A stretch of 64,000 nucleotides of DNA, from the NCBI GenBank assembly GCA_015057555.1, contig SVEC01000001.1:186001-250000 (forward strand), in the 5' to 3' direction. Both the position numbers and the translations under genes were made by a program. The notes beneath the pieces were generated by a model. It saw only the letters and a program-made list of their open reading frames with translations. It made no database searches and was not told the DNA's origin. Positions 26,969-36,440 of this stretch are shown here, piece after piece. Position 1 is the stretch's first letter. Every line of letters starts with the position of its first letter. This DNA comes from Lachnospiraceae bacterium. Lineage in GTDB: Bacteria > Bacillota > Clostridia > Lachnospirales > Lachnospiraceae.

Positions 26969-28405
26969 ATGAAGAAGGTCGCTTATATTGCATCAGAGTG
27001 TGTGCCATTTATTAAGACAGGCGGTTTGGCAGACGTTGTAGGAACATTGCCAAGAATATTTGATAAGAAGGAATATGACGTTAGAGTTATAATCCCTAAT
27101 TATATGTGTTTGCCGGCTAAGTTTAAGGAGAAGATGAGATATATAACTCATTTTCATATGGACATAGGCTGGAAGCAGCAGTATGTAGGTGTTATGTACC
27201 TCGAGTATGAAGGTGTGCCTGTGTACTTTATCGATAACGAGTATTATTTTAATGGGTTTAATATATACGGAGATGTTAAGTGGGACATAGAGAAGTTCTG
27301 TTACTTTAGTAAGGCGGCTCTTGCAATCCTTCCAAGCATTGGATTCCAGCCAGATATAGTTCACTGTCATGATTGGCAGGCAGGACTTGTGCCTGTATAT
27401 CTTAAGACCTTATTTGCAGGTAATCCATTCTATAGCGGAATGAAGTCTATTATGACTATTCATAATCTTCAGTTCCAGGGTAGATGGGATATTAAGACTA
27501 TTCAGGAGTATTCAGGACTTCCGGATTATCTCTTTACACCGGATAAGTTGGAAATGCATAAGGATGCGGCAATGCTTAAGGGTGGACTTGTATATGCGGA
27601 TAAGATTACCACAGTATCTAACACTTATGCTTGGGAGATTCAAACTCCACAGTATGGCGAGGGCTTAGATGGACTTCTTAGTGCTAGAAATCAGAGCTTA
27701 TGGGGCATTGTAAATGGTATTGATTACAACGATTACAATGCTGCAACTGATAAGAAGATATATAAGAACTACACTATTAAGAACTTCCGTAAGAATAAGG
27801 TTATGAACAAGACTGCACTTCAGAGACAGCTTGGTCTTCCTGAAGATCCCAATGCATACATGATTGGTATTATATCAAGACTTACTGACCAGAAGGGTCT
27901 TGATTTAGTTGATAGAATTATGAATAACATCTGTACAGACGGTACACAGTTTGTAGTACTTGGTACAGGCGATAGAAGATACGAGGATATGTTTAAGTAT
28001 TATCAGGGAATACATCCGGCTAAGGTATCTGCTAATATTTACTATTCGGATGATTTATCTCATAAGATGTATGCAGCCTGTGATGCTATGCTTGTTCCTT
28101 CACGCTTTGAGCCATGTGGACTTACACAGCTTATGGCACTTCGCTACGGAACACTTCCTATCGTTAGAGAGACAGGTGGACTTAAGGATACTGTTCAGCC
28201 ATATAATGAGTTTGAGGGCACAGGAACTGGCTTCTCATTCGCTAACTACAGTGCTCAGGAGCTTCTGGATACTATTAATTATTCTAAAAAGGTATTCTTT
28301 GACTATAAGGAAAACTGGGAGAGTATGCAGGAGAGAGCTATGCAGCAGAACTATAGCTGGGTTGCTTCAGCAGAAATTTATCAGAGATTATACGAGCAGG
28401 TGTAA
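26969..28405 (+). CDS. glgA: Glycogen synthase (ADP-glucose, GT5)
   Basis: Extends alpha-1,4-glucan chains from ADP-glucose. The 478-residue GT-B enzyme has the N-terminal substrate loop KTGGLADVVG (residues about 17-26), HCHDWQAGLVPVYL, the TIHNLQFQG block, the nucleotide-binding ISRLTDQKGLDL and the C-terminal PSRFEPCGLTQL with the conserved glutamate. Length and motifs are standard. AGGAGG precedes the ATG at 26969. No glgB, glgC, glgD or glgP is in the window, so it is detached from a glycogen operon. Confidence 0.96.
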   Translation: MKKVAYIASECVPFIKTGGLADVVGTLPRIFDKKEYDVRVIIPNYMCLPAKFKEKMRYITHFHMDIGWKQQYVGVMYLEYEGVPVYFIDNEYYFNGFNIYGDVKWDIEKFCYFSKAALAILPSIGFQPDIVHCHDWQAGLVPVYLKTLFAGNPFYSGMKSIMTIHNLQFQGRWDIKTIQEYSGLPDYLFTPDKLEMHKDAAMLKGGLVYADKITTVSNTYAWEIQTPQYGEGLDGLLSARNQSLWGIVNGIDYNDYNAATDKKIYKNYTIKNFRKNKVMNKTALQRQLGLPEDPNAYMIGIISRLTDQKGLDLVDRIMNNICTDGTQFVVLGTGDRRYEDMFKYYQGIHPAKVSANIYYSDDLSHKMYAACDAMLVPSRFEPCGLTQLMALRYGTLPIVRETGGLKDTVQPYNEFEGTGTGFSFANYSAQELLDTINYSKKVFFDYKENWESMQERAMQQNYSWVASAEIYQRLYEQV

Positions 28406-28460
28406 GGCATACCTGTTTCATATAGCATATCCCGAAGGGGTTATGAAGAAAACTATAGAG

Positions 28461-28494
28461 AAGGTGGTATGTTTTATACATACCATCTTTCTTT
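28461..28494 (+). terminator. Terminator after glgA
   Basis: Stem AAGGTGGTATG / CATACCATCTT (one G-U pair), loop TTTTATA, followed by TCTTT. It lies 55 bases after the glgA stop. Confidence 0.8.
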
Positions 28495-28498
28495 ATGC

Positions 28499-28527
28499 TT
28501 GAGAGATATTGTGAATTGATGTATATT
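28499..28527 (+). promoter_or_regulatory. Likely promoter for rqcH
   Basis: TTGAGA (28499-28504), 17 bases, TATATT (28522-28527), directly after the glgA terminator. It would leave a leader of about 115 bases before the rqcH start. Confidence 0.5.
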
Positions 28528-28574
28528 ATATATATTCAGGAAATGATATACAGATGCGTGCCATAACATATATT

Positions 28575-28601
28575 CCGGCCTTATCCCTAGGGGCAGGTCG
28601 G
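28575..28601 (+). promoter_or_regulatory. GC-richer hairpin in the rqcH leader
   Basis: CCGGCCT (28575-28581) pairs with AGGTCGG (28595-28601), with an inner CCC/GGG helix between. It stands out in otherwise AT-rich leader DNA between the promoter and the ATG. It matches no riboswitch I know and has no T-run, so it is not a terminator. Confidence 0.35.
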
Positions 28602-28651
28602 CTTGTAAAGTAAATTCGCACATCTGTTGAGCGAAAAATGGAGAAAAGATA

Positions 28652-30442
28652 ATGGCATTTGATGGAATATTCGTATCTGCATTAGTTGCAGAGCTTTCGG
28701 ATAAGTTAATAGGTGGAAGGATATATAAGATATACCAGCCAGAAGTGGATGAGATATGCCTTGTGGTCAAGAATAGAACTGAGGAGGGGAACATCACTCA
28801 TCGTTTGGTTATATCAGCAGATGCGGGGATACCTCTTATATATCTTACGGATAAAGTTAAGGAGAACCCTATGGTTGCCCCTAATTTTTGTATGCTCTTA
28901 AGAAAGCATATTGGTAATGGAAGAATTACAGATATATGCCAGCATGGCTTTGATAGAATAGTTGAGATTAGCCTAGAGCATTTAGATGATATGGGTGATT
29001 TGTGTACCAAGAAGCTTATAGTGGAGATAATGGGCAAGCATAGTAACATCATATTCATTGATTCTGATGGAATTATTGTAGATAGTATCAAGCACATTTC
29101 TCATATGGTTAGCTCTGTTAGAGAGGTGCTTCCAGGTAGGGGGTATGTGTACCCTGTAAATGGAGACAAGGTAAATCCTCTTGATGTGGATATAAACTAT
29201 TTTATGAATCACATGATGGTTAAGCCTGAAGCAGTGGCAAAGGTGCTTTTTACATCTATGGAGGGTATTTCCCCTGTAGCTGCAAATGAGATTTGTTATA
29301 GGGCAGGCGTGGATGGCTCTTCAAGCACAACTAGTGTTCATTTGGCAAAAAAGGAAGAGTTATTTAGAGAATTCGAGAGAGTAAGACTTGATATCGAGGA
29401 TAAGGTATACACAAACTGTATAGCATATAATGGCTATGAGCCAAAAGAGTTTGGTTCTATAGCACTTACATCCTATGGTAACATCCAGGAAGATGTGCCT
29501 AAATTAGGTGCGTCGGGACTCAAGAAATTGGCTAGTCCATCTGAAGTTATAGAAGAATATTATAGCAAGAAAACCGTAGTAAATAGAATCAAACAGCGTT
29601 CCATAGACCTAAGAAAGATTGTGGCAAATGCTATAGACAGAACTGCAAAGAAGTATGACCTACAGCTACGTCAGCTTAAGGATACTGAAAAGAGGGAAAA
29701 ATATAAGGTGTACGGAGAACTTCTTATGACCTATGGCTACAGTGCAAAGCCGGGGGATAAGGAGCTAAAATGCGAGAATTATTATACTAATGAGGAGATA
29801 ACCATACCATTAGACCCGGATATATCTCCTTTGGATAACAGCAAAAAGTATTTCGCAAAATATAACAAATTAAAGAGAACCTATGAGGCCTTGTCTAGTC
29901 TTACTGTGGAATCAAAATTAGAGCTAGACTATCTTATGTCAGTACAAAATTCACTGGAAATAGCGGATTCACTAGATGACTTGACCCAGATAAAGGCAGA
30001 ACTTATAGAAAGTGGATATATTCGAGGTAAAAGAGATAATGGTAAGAGCAAGAAACAGGAGAAGTCTAAGCCACTTCATTACATTTCTTCTGATGGTTAT
30101 CATATGTATGTGGGTAAGAATAATTTTCAAAATGAGGAACTTACCTTTAAGGTGGCAGCAGGAGATGATATGTGGTTTCATGCCAAGAATATGCCAGGCT
30201 CCCATGTTATAGTAAAGACTGAAGGAGAGTTAGAGCTTCCGGATAGAACTTATGAGGAGGCTGCTAGATTGGCCGCATATTATAGTGCAGGAAAAGGCAG
30301 TCCTAAGGTGGAGATAGATTATACCTTAAGAAGGAATCTTAAGAAGCCACCTAAGGCAAACCCGGGCTTTGTAATATATCATACAAATTATTCTATGAAT
30401 ATTGAACCGGATATTCATGGAATTAAAGAATTTAATCAGTAA
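28652..30442 (+). CDS. rqcH: Ribosome quality control factor RqcH (NFACT/FbpA family)
   Basis: Binds stalled 50S subunits carrying peptidyl-tRNA and directs C-terminal alanine tailing. 596 residues: NFACT-N (starts MAFDGIFVSALVAEL, with RIYKIYQPE), a central helical coiled-coil arm (about 300-450, charged), and the NFACT-R domain (GDDMWFHAKNMPGSHVIV). Earlier annotations call it a fibronectin-binding protein. Length is close to the usual 550-600. Transcribed alone after the glgA terminator; the following 100-bp gap carries a new promoter. Confidence 0.93.
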   Translation: MAFDGIFVSALVAELSDKLIGGRIYKIYQPEVDEICLVVKNRTEEGNITHRLVISADAGIPLIYLTDKVKENPMVAPNFCMLLRKHIGNGRITDICQHGFDRIVEISLEHLDDMGDLCTKKLIVEIMGKHSNIIFIDSDGIIVDSIKHISHMVSSVREVLPGRGYVYPVNGDKVNPLDVDINYFMNHMMVKPEAVAKVLFTSMEGISPVAANEICYRAGVDGSSSTTSVHLAKKEELFREFERVRLDIEDKVYTNCIAYNGYEPKEFGSIALTSYGNIQEDVPKLGASGLKKLASPSEVIEEYYSKKTVVNRIKQRSIDLRKIVANAIDRTAKKYDLQLRQLKDTEKREKYKVYGELLMTYGYSAKPGDKELKCENYYTNEEITIPLDPDISPLDNSKKYFAKYNKLKRTYEALSSLTVESKLELDYLMSVQNSLEIADSLDDLTQIKAELIESGYIRGKRDNGKSKKQEKSKPLHYISSDGYHMYVGKNNFQNEELTFKVAAGDDMWFHAKNMPGSHVIVKTEGELELPDRTYEEAARLAAYYSAGKGSPKVEIDYTLRRNLKKPPKANPGFVIYHTNYSMNIEPDIHGIKEFNQ

Positions 30443-30448
30443 ATATAT

Positions 30449-30477
30449 TTGCAATTTTTTTGTAGTTATAATATAAT
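30449..30477 (+). promoter_or_regulatory. Promoter of the yicC-gmk-rpoZ operon
   Basis: TTGCAA (30449-30454), 17-base spacer rich in T, consensus TATAAT (30472-30477); 76 bases before the probable yicC start. Confidence 0.7.
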
Positions 30478-30553
30478 ATACTATGCTGTTTTACTATGCC
30501 TAGTGGGCTTTGAAACCAATTAACTGATATAAATTATACTTAGGGTGATTGAA

Positions 30554-31435
30554 TTGATTAAGAGTATGACAGGCTTCGGAAGAAGCGAGATGGCAAATGA
30601 AGAACGCAAGATAGTAGTAGAGATTAAAGCGGTTAATCACAGGTACTGTGATATGAATGTTAAGCTTCCAAAGAAGTTTAATTATTTTGAAACCAGCATT
30701 AGAACCTTCCTAAAGGATTATATTCAAAGAGGTAAGGTTGATGTGTTTATAACCTACGAGGATTATACAGAAGGAAGAGTATCCCTTAAGTATAATAGAG
30801 AGCTTGCAGCAGAATATATTAAGAATTTAAATACTATGGCTGAGGAGTTTTCGCTTCCAACCACAGATATAACACCAACTATTGTAGGACGTTTCCCAGA
30901 TGTATTTTCATTAGAGGAGCAAAGCGTTGATCAGGATGAGATATGGGAGCACTTGAAGGGTGTTATAGCAGAGGCAGCAACAAAGTTTGTGGAATCACGA
31001 ATTGTAGAGGGAGAGAATCTTAAGACAGATCTTATATCAAAGTTAGATGAGATGCTTAAGATTGTAGCCTTTATAGAGGAGAAGTCTCCAGAGATAATAA
31101 CTGATTATAAGGCTAGACTTATGGAGAGGGTTAATGAACTTGCTGCAAACGCACAGATTGATGAGCAAAGAATTGCCACAGAGGTTACACTTTTTGCCGA
31201 TAAGGTTTGTGTAGATGAGGAGATAGTAAGACTTAAGAGCCATATAGAAGGAACAAAGGCTATTCTTTTAGAGGGTGGCTCTGTAGGTCGTAAGCTAGAT
31301 TTTATAGCTCAGGAGATGAATAGAGAGGCCAATACTATTTTAAGTAAGGCTAATTCACTTATAGTAGCTGATATGGGTATTAATCTTAAGACTGAAATTG
31401 AAAAGGTTAGAGAGCAGATTCAGAATATCGAGTAA
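30554..31435 (+). CDS. yicC: YicC-family endoribonuclease
   Basis: YicC/YloC proteins are endoribonucleases implicated in RNA turnover. The 293-residue protein shows the family start MIKSMTGFGRSE, the EIKAVNHRYCD block, and the C-terminal GRKLDFIAQEMNREANTI signature. Starts in frame are GTG 30545, TTG 30554 and ATG 30566; TTG 30554 gives the usual N-terminus and lies five to six bases after AGGGTGA. It heads the operon. In Bacillus remA lies between this gene and gmk; here gmk follows after 36 bases and remA is absent. Confidence 0.92.
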   Translation: MIKSMTGFGRSEMANEERKIVVEIKAVNHRYCDMNVKLPKKFNYFETSIRTFLKDYIQRGKVDVFITYEDYTEGRVSLKYNRELAAEYIKNLNTMAEEFSLPTTDITPTIVGRFPDVFSLEEQSVDQDEIWEHLKGVIAEAATKFVESRIVEGENLKTDLISKLDEMLKIVAFIEEKSPEIITDYKARLMERVNELAANAQIDEQRIATEVTLFADKVCVDEEIVRLKSHIEGTKAILLEGGSVGRKLDFIAQEMNREANTILSKANSLIVADMGINLKTEIEKVREQIQNIE

Positions 31436-31471
31436 ATAAGATTTTATATTATATTCAAAGAAGGTGACTGT

Positions 31472-32089
31472 ATGGAGAAAAAAGGTAATTTGATTGTTAT
31501 ATCAGGCTTCTCAGGAGTAGGTAAGGGAACAGTTGTTAAGAAGCTTGTCGAAAAGTACGGCTACAGCTTGTCTGTATCAGCAACTACAAGAGCTCCACGT
31601 GAGGGAGAGGTTGATGGTAGAGAATACTACTTTAAGTCTGTGGCAGATTTCCAGAATTTAATAGACTATAACGGATTTATAGAGTGGGCTATGTATGTTG
31701 AGAATTATTATGGTACCCCACGTAAATTTGTAGAGGATGAAATGGCTAAAGGTAATGACGTAATCCTTGAGATTGAAGTTCAGGGAGCAATGAACATTAA
31801 GAGTCAGTATCCAGAGGCTATTCTAATATTTATTGCAGCTCCAGATATAGCTACGCTTAAGGAGCGACTTACTGGAAGAGGTACAGAGAGTGAAGAGGTT
31901 ATAATGAAGAGACTCAAACGTGCCAAGGAAGAGTCTGAGGATATTGGCGAATACGAGTACGTGGTAGTTAATGATGACCTTGACACCTGCGTTGACAGCG
32001 TTAATTCTATAATCGTTCGCAAGAAATGCTTACGTGAGAATAATATAGAGCTTATAGAAGAGCTACAGAAAGAATTAAGTGGGTATTAA
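31472..32089 (+). CDS. gmk: Guanylate kinase
   Basis: Phosphorylates GMP to GDP with ATP. The 205-residue enzyme has the P-loop SGFSGVGKGTVV, the GMP-binding SATTRAPREGEVDGREYYF segment cut here to its first residues SATTRAPREGE, EWAMYVENYYGTP, and the lid RLTGRGTESEE. Standard length. Start ATG at 31472 after AAGAAGGTGA. It sits between yicC and rpoZ as in Bacillus; RqcH and RpoZ nearby reflect synteny rather than function. Confidence 0.97.
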   Translation: MEKKGNLIVISGFSGVGKGTVVKKLVEKYGYSLSVSATTRAPREGEVDGREYYFKSVADFQNLIDYNGFIEWAMYVENYYGTPRKFVEDEMAKGNDVILEIEVQGAMNIKSQYPEAILIFIAAPDIATLKERLTGRGTESEEVIMKRLKRAKEESEDIGEYEYVVVNDDLDTCVDSVNSIIVRKKCLRENNIELIEELQKELSGY

Positions 32090-32106
32090 AGAAGGGAGAT
32101 AAATAT

Positions 32107-32400
32107 ATGTTACATCCATCATATTCAGATTTAATGGCAGTTGTTAATAGTGAGGTTGAGCCGGGTGAGCAACCAGTTGTACAGAGTAGATATTCTATAG
32201 TTATGGCTACATCTAAGAGAGCTAGACAGATTATCGGCAATATGTCAGCTATTAATGCTAAGAGCAAGAAGGATCCTAAGAATTCTTTGACTGAGAAGGA
32301 GGAAGCTTTTGAGAAGTACTGTGAGAAGAGAAAGCCTCTTTCAATTGCAGTAGAAGAGCTTTACCAGGGAAAGGTAAAAATCGTAGGCGACGAGGAGTAA
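32107..32400 (+). CDS. rpoZ: RNA polymerase omega subunit
   Basis: Small subunit (97 residues) that helps fold and assemble the beta-prime subunit. The conserved block SRYSIVMATSKRARQII and the C-terminal KPLSIAVEELYQGKVKI are diagnostic. The N-terminus HPSYSDLMAVVNSEVEPGEQ and the Lys-rich insertion between the two blocks are typical of clostridial omega. A terminator follows at once, closing the yicC-gmk-rpoZ unit. Confidence 0.95.
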   Translation: MLHPSYSDLMAVVNSEVEPGEQPVVQSRYSIVMATSKRARQIIGNMSAINAKSKKDPKNSLTEKEEAFEKYCEKRKPLSIAVEELYQGKVKIVGDEE

Positions 32401-32405
32401 TACAT

Positions 32406-32432
32406 AAGGGACTGTGATACAGTCCCTTTGTT
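32406..32432 (+). terminator. Terminator after rpoZ
   Basis: Nine-bp stem AAGGGACTG / CAGTCCCTT, loop TGATA, then TTGTTTG. The T run is interrupted, so some read-through into murE is likely; no convincing promoter is seen in the 24 bases before murE. Confidence 0.75.
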
Positions 32433-32455
32433 TGTATTCATCAAGGAGGCGTATT

Positions 32456-33955
32456 ATGAAATTAGAACAGTTGGTTGCAGGACTTGAATATCAAGTTTTA
32501 CAAGGAAATATAGATATAGAGGTTAACAATATTCAAAACGACTCTAGAAATGTTGGTCAGGGAGATATATTTTTCTGTATCGTTGGAGCTGTGTCTGATG
32601 GACATAGCTATGCAGATGATGTAGCTAATAAGGGAGCAAGTGTGCTCATAGTTGAAAAAGAAGTTCAGGTAAATTCGGAGATAACAGTTATTAAGGTACC
32701 TAGCACAAGATATGCCATGGGTATCATAAGCTCTAGATACTATGGGGAACCATCCACTAAGCTTACGGTTATAGGAATAACCGGAACTAAGGGTAAGACC
32801 ACCACCACCTATATGATTAGGGAGATGCTTGTGGCAGCGGGAATAGATACAGGACTTATTGGTACCATTGAGATAATGGATGGAAGAAATGTTATACCAG
32901 CTAAAAATACAACTCCGGAGTCTATAATTCTTCATAAACACCTTAAGGATATGGTGGATAATGGGCTTAAGGCTGTAGTTATGGAGGTTTCATCTCAAGG
33001 ACTTATGCTAGATAGAGTGGCCGGAGTAGAATTTGATTATGGTATATTTACTAACCTGTCAAAGGATCATATAGGTTCTAATGAGCATTCGAGCTTTGAG
33101 GAATATATGATGTGGAAGGCTAAATTATTTAGCCTTTGTAAAGTGGGTATATTTAATGTAGATGATGCATTTTCTGCAAATATGATGAAGGATTCCACCT
33201 GTGAGATAGTTACCTATGGTATAAAGGGACAGGGAGATTATCAAGCATCACAGCTTAAGCTATATGACAGACAGGGTGTATTAGGCATAGAGTATAAGCT
33301 TACAGGAAAGCTTCAGGGAGATATGGTCGTTGATATGCCGGGAGAGTTTACAGCTCACAATTCCTTGGCAGCCATAGCAGTTGCAGACCTGATGCAGGTT
33401 TCTGAAAATGATATAAAGACAATATTAGAAACAATTAAGGTTAGAGGACGTGTGGAGCTTATTCCCATATCGGATAGCTTTACAATTCTTATAGATTATG
33501 CACACAATGCTATGTCTTTAGAGAGTCTTCTAGGGGCTTTGAAAGATTACAAGCCTAAAAGATTAGTAACTCTATTCGGCTGTGGTGGAAATCGTTCAAA
33601 GGATAGAAGATATGAGATGGGTGAGGTATCTGGAAATATGTCTGACCTTACCATAATAACCAGTGATAATCCTAGAAATGAAGAGCCTTTAGATATAATT
33701 GAGGATATAAAAATAGGTATTAATAAAACTAAGGGTGAATATGTTTCAATTCCTGTTCGTAAAGAAGCGATTCGCTATGCTATTATGAATGCTCGGGAGG
33801 GAGATGTAATAGTATTAGCTGGAAAGGGACATGAGGATTATCAGGAGATACGTGGCGTAAAGTATCATATGGATGAGAGAGATTTGATTAAAGAAGTGTT
33901 GGAGGAAGAGGATGTCACAAAAATATGCGGATATAATAATAGATATTTCGCATGA
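32456..33955 (+). CDS. murE: UDP-MurNAc-tripeptide synthetase MurE
   Basis: Adds the third amino acid to UDP-MurNAc-L-Ala-D-Glu. 499 residues with ATP-binding GITGTKGKTTTTYM, VMEVSSQGL, the FGCGGNRSKDRR block and DNPRNEEP. The DNPR form of the last motif is the one linked with meso-diaminopimelate rather than lysine, so a DAP-type wall is inferred. The ATG at 32456 follows AAGGAGG (32443-32449); an in-frame extension to 32414 runs through the terminator and is rejected. It overlaps priA by 44 bases. Its place here, rather than in the division cluster, is unusual. Confidence 0.95.
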   Translation: MKLEQLVAGLEYQVLQGNIDIEVNNIQNDSRNVGQGDIFFCIVGAVSDGHSYADDVANKGASVLIVEKEVQVNSEITVIKVPSTRYAMGIISSRYYGEPSTKLTVIGITGTKGKTTTTYMIREMLVAAGIDTGLIGTIEIMDGRNVIPAKNTTPESIILHKHLKDMVDNGLKAVVMEVSSQGLMLDRVAGVEFDYGIFTNLSKDHIGSNEHSSFEEYMMWKAKLFSLCKVGIFNVDDAFSANMMKDSTCEIVTYGIKGQGDYQASQLKLYDRQGVLGIEYKLTGKLQGDMVVDMPGEFTAHNSLAAIAVADLMQVSENDIKTILETIKVRGRVELIPISDSFTILIDYAHNAMSLESLLGALKDYKPKRLVTLFGCGGNRSKDRRYEMGEVSGNMSDLTIITSDNPRNEEPLDIIEDIKIGINKTKGEYVSIPVRKEAIRYAIMNAREGDVIVLAGKGHEDYQEIRGVKYHMDERDLIKEVLEEEDVTKICGYNNRYFA

Positions 33956-35921
33956 GGCGGTAGATAGAACCTTTCAGTATATTATACCTGAGGAGCTTCA
34001 GGATAGTGTAGAGATAGGAATGCAGGTATTGGTTCCCTTTGGTAATAGCAAGAAGGGAAGGAAGGGTTATGTAATAAATGTTACAGATAAGCCTTCCTAT
34101 GACATTGATAAGCTTAAAGCAATATTAGAAATTCCTGATAAGAGTCTTGCTCTAGAGGGAAAACTTATTAAGCTTGCTGCATGGATGAAGGAAAAATATG
34201 GCTCTACCATGATAAATGCTCTTAAAACAGTTATGCCTGTAAAGGAAAAGGTTAGACAGGTTGCTTCAAGGTCAGTAGATAAGGAATATGAATTGGAAAA
34301 AGGACCTGTCGAAAGACTTAATCAGGAGCAACAAGTATTGGTAGAGGAATTTAAGGGAGACTATCTGTCAGGTAATCTAAAGACCTATCTTTTGCACGGT
34401 ATTACAGGAAGTGGTAAAACAGAGGTTTATATAGAGTGTATTAAGACCGTTATCAAGGGAGGTAAGCAGGCCATAGTGCTGGTTCCTGAAATTGCCCTCA
34501 CCTATCAAAATGTGGCAAGGTTTAAGCAGCATTTTGGAGACCGAGTTGCCATTATCAATTCAAAGCAGAGCAAAGGTGAGAAGTATAGAGAATTTATGAG
34601 AGCAAATAGTCAAGAGGTAGATGTTGTTATTGGGCCAAGATCAGCCCTGTTTGCTCCTTGTAAGAATCTAGGACTTATTATTATTGACGAGGAACATGAT
34701 AATGCGTATAAGAGTGAGCAATCTCCTAGTTATCATGCCAGGGAAACTGCCATAGAAAGGGCTAGATTAGAAAATGCCAGTGTAATACTTGGCTCAGCCA
34801 CCCCAACCATAGAAAGCTATTTTATGGCCAAGATGGGAAGATATACTCTGTGGGAATTAAAGAATCGTCCTGATGGAGCAGAGCTTTCTAATGTGTCAGT
34901 GGTTGATATGCGTGATGAGCTAAGAATGGGTAACCGAACTATAATTAGCAATAAGCTATATGAGCTTATACAGGCTAGATTAGCAAAGAAGGAACAGATT
35001 ATGCTCTTCCTAAATAGAAGAGGATATAACACCTGCGTCCTTTGCAGAGAGTGTGGAGAGGTTGTAAAATGTCCAAAGTGTGATGTATCATTAGCTCTTC
35101 ATAACAATGGTTTTATGATGTGTCATTATTGTGGGCATATTGAAAGGCAGGCAAAGGAATGTCCTAGCTGTAAATCAAAATTAATAGGTGGCTTTGGTAC
35201 AGGAACAGAAAAGTTAGAAGCGGAAATCAATAGAATGTTCCCTCAGGCTAAGACATTGAGGATGGATAAGGACACTACCACTAAGAAGGGTGCCTACAGT
35301 AAGATTCTTACAGATTTCCTAAATCACAAGGCAGATATACTAGTGGGAACTCAGATGATTGTTAAAGGGCATGATTTTTCTAACGTTACTTTAGTGGGGG
35401 TTATACTGGCGGATATGTCACTATTTGCAAATGATTATCGTTCCGGAGAGGTAACCTTTGACCTTATTACTCAGGCTGCTGGTAGAGCAGGAAGAAGTGA
35501 TAGGGAGGGAGAAGTTTTAATTCAAACCTATCAGCCAGAGCATTATGCCATAAAGTCAGCTTCAAAACAAAACTATGAAGAGTTTTATAATATGGAGATG
35601 GATTATAGAAGATTACTTAAATATCCTCCAGTTTATAATATGATGGTAGTGCTTATGGAATCTGAGAATGAAAAGAAGGTAATAGAATCATCAAAGGGAA
35701 TATTCAATGAGTTATCAGCTGTGATAAGGACTATGAGCTCCACTAAGATTATAGGACCAAGTGATGCAACAATTTCTAAAATTAACAATATTTACAGACG
35801 ATTAATATATATTAAGTCTAATGATGAGGAAGAATTAAAACAGCTTATGGATAAGCTTGAAAATTATGATATAGAGGATATAACAATTACCTTGGATGTA
35901 AATCCAGTTAAGATGTACTAA
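33912..35921 (+). CDS. priA: Primosomal helicase PriA
   Basis: 3'-5' DNA helicase that restarts collapsed replication forks and loads the replicative helicase. 669 residues: N-terminal DNA-binding domain, Walker A HGITGSGKTEVY, DEEH box (IIDEEHDNAYKSEQ), a zinc-binding insertion with paired cysteines (CRECGEVVKCPKC, then CHYCG and CPSC), and helicase motifs GTQMIVKGHDF and AAGRAGRSDREG. The start lies within murE, giving a 44-base out-of-frame overlap. In Bacillus coaBC precedes priA; it is absent here. The protein is shorter than E. coli PriA (732). Confidence 0.96.
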   Translation: MSQKYADIIIDISHEAVDRTFQYIIPEELQDSVEIGMQVLVPFGNSKKGRKGYVINVTDKPSYDIDKLKAILEIPDKSLALEGKLIKLAAWMKEKYGSTMINALKTVMPVKEKVRQVASRSVDKEYELEKGPVERLNQEQQVLVEEFKGDYLSGNLKTYLLHGITGSGKTEVYIECIKTVIKGGKQAIVLVPEIALTYQNVARFKQHFGDRVAIINSKQSKGEKYREFMRANSQEVDVVIGPRSALFAPCKNLGLIIIDEEHDNAYKSEQSPSYHARETAIERARLENASVILGSATPTIESYFMAKMGRYTLWELKNRPDGAELSNVSVVDMRDELRMGNRTIISNKLYELIQARLAKKEQIMLFLNRRGYNTCVLCRECGEVVKCPKCDVSLALHNNGFMMCHYCGHIERQAKECPSCKSKLIGGFGTGTEKLEAEINRMFPQAKTLRMDKDTTTKKGAYSKILTDFLNHKADILVGTQMIVKGHDFSNVTLVGVILADMSLFANDYRSGEVTFDLITQAAGRAGRSDREGEVLIQTYQPEHYAIKSASKQNYEEFYNMEMDYRRLLKYPPVYNMMVVLMESENEKKVIESSKGIFNELSAVIRTMSSTKIIGPSDATISKINNIYRRLIYIKSNDEEELKQLMDKLENYDIEDITITLDVNPVKMY

Positions 35922-35940
35922 GAGAAAGGTGGTAAAGACT

Positions 35941-36420
35941 ATGGCAATTAGAAATATTAGAGTTGATGGAGATGATATCTTAAGAAAGGTGTGTAAGCCT
36001 ATAACAGAGATGACTCCAAGACTTCAAACCTTAATAGAGGATATGTATGACACTATGTATGAGACAAATGGTGTTGGTCTTGCAGCTCCGCAGGTAGGTG
36101 TACTTAAGAGAGTTGTAGTCATCGATGTATGCGATGGCGAAGCATATACTCTTATTAATCCTGAAATTATTGAGGAAAGTGGTGTTCAGGAGGGAGATGA
36201 GGGCTGTCTTAGTCTTCCTGGATTGGTTGGAACAGTAGTAAGACCAAATAGAGTTGTGTGTAAAGCCTTGAATGAGGATATGGAAGAAATTACTGTGGTA
36301 GGTGAGGGACTTCTTGCTAGAGCTATCTGCCATGAGCTCGACCATTTGGATGGTATATTATATAAGGACAAGGTGCTTGATGGACTTTATGCGGTAGATG
36401 CGCCTGCTGATGATAAGTAA
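35941..36420 (+). CDS. def: Peptide deformylase
   Basis: Iron-dependent enzyme removing the formyl group from new proteins. All three motifs are seen: GVGLAAPQVG, EGCLSLPG (metal cysteine) and HELDHLDG (metal histidines and catalytic Glu). The 159-residue size fits a short type-1/clostridial form. An in-frame GTG at 35929 overlaps the AAAGGTGG ribosome site, so the ATG at 35941, eight bases downstream, is chosen. It is paired with fmt, which adds the formyl group to initiator tRNA. Confidence 0.96.
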   Translation: MAIRNIRVDGDDILRKVCKPITEMTPRLQTLIEDMYDTMYETNGVGLAAPQVGVLKRVVVIDVCDGEAYTLINPEIIEESGVQEGDEGCLSLPGLVGTVVRPNRVVCKALNEDMEEITVVGEGLLARAICHELDHLDGILYKDKVLDGLYAVDAPADDK

Positions 36421-36440
36421 ATAACATTTGAGGTGATAAG

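Noticed and set aside
27960-28502. 180-codon plus-strand frame overlapping glgA
   Set aside because: It is in another frame across conserved GlgA sequence; the product has no recognisable pattern.
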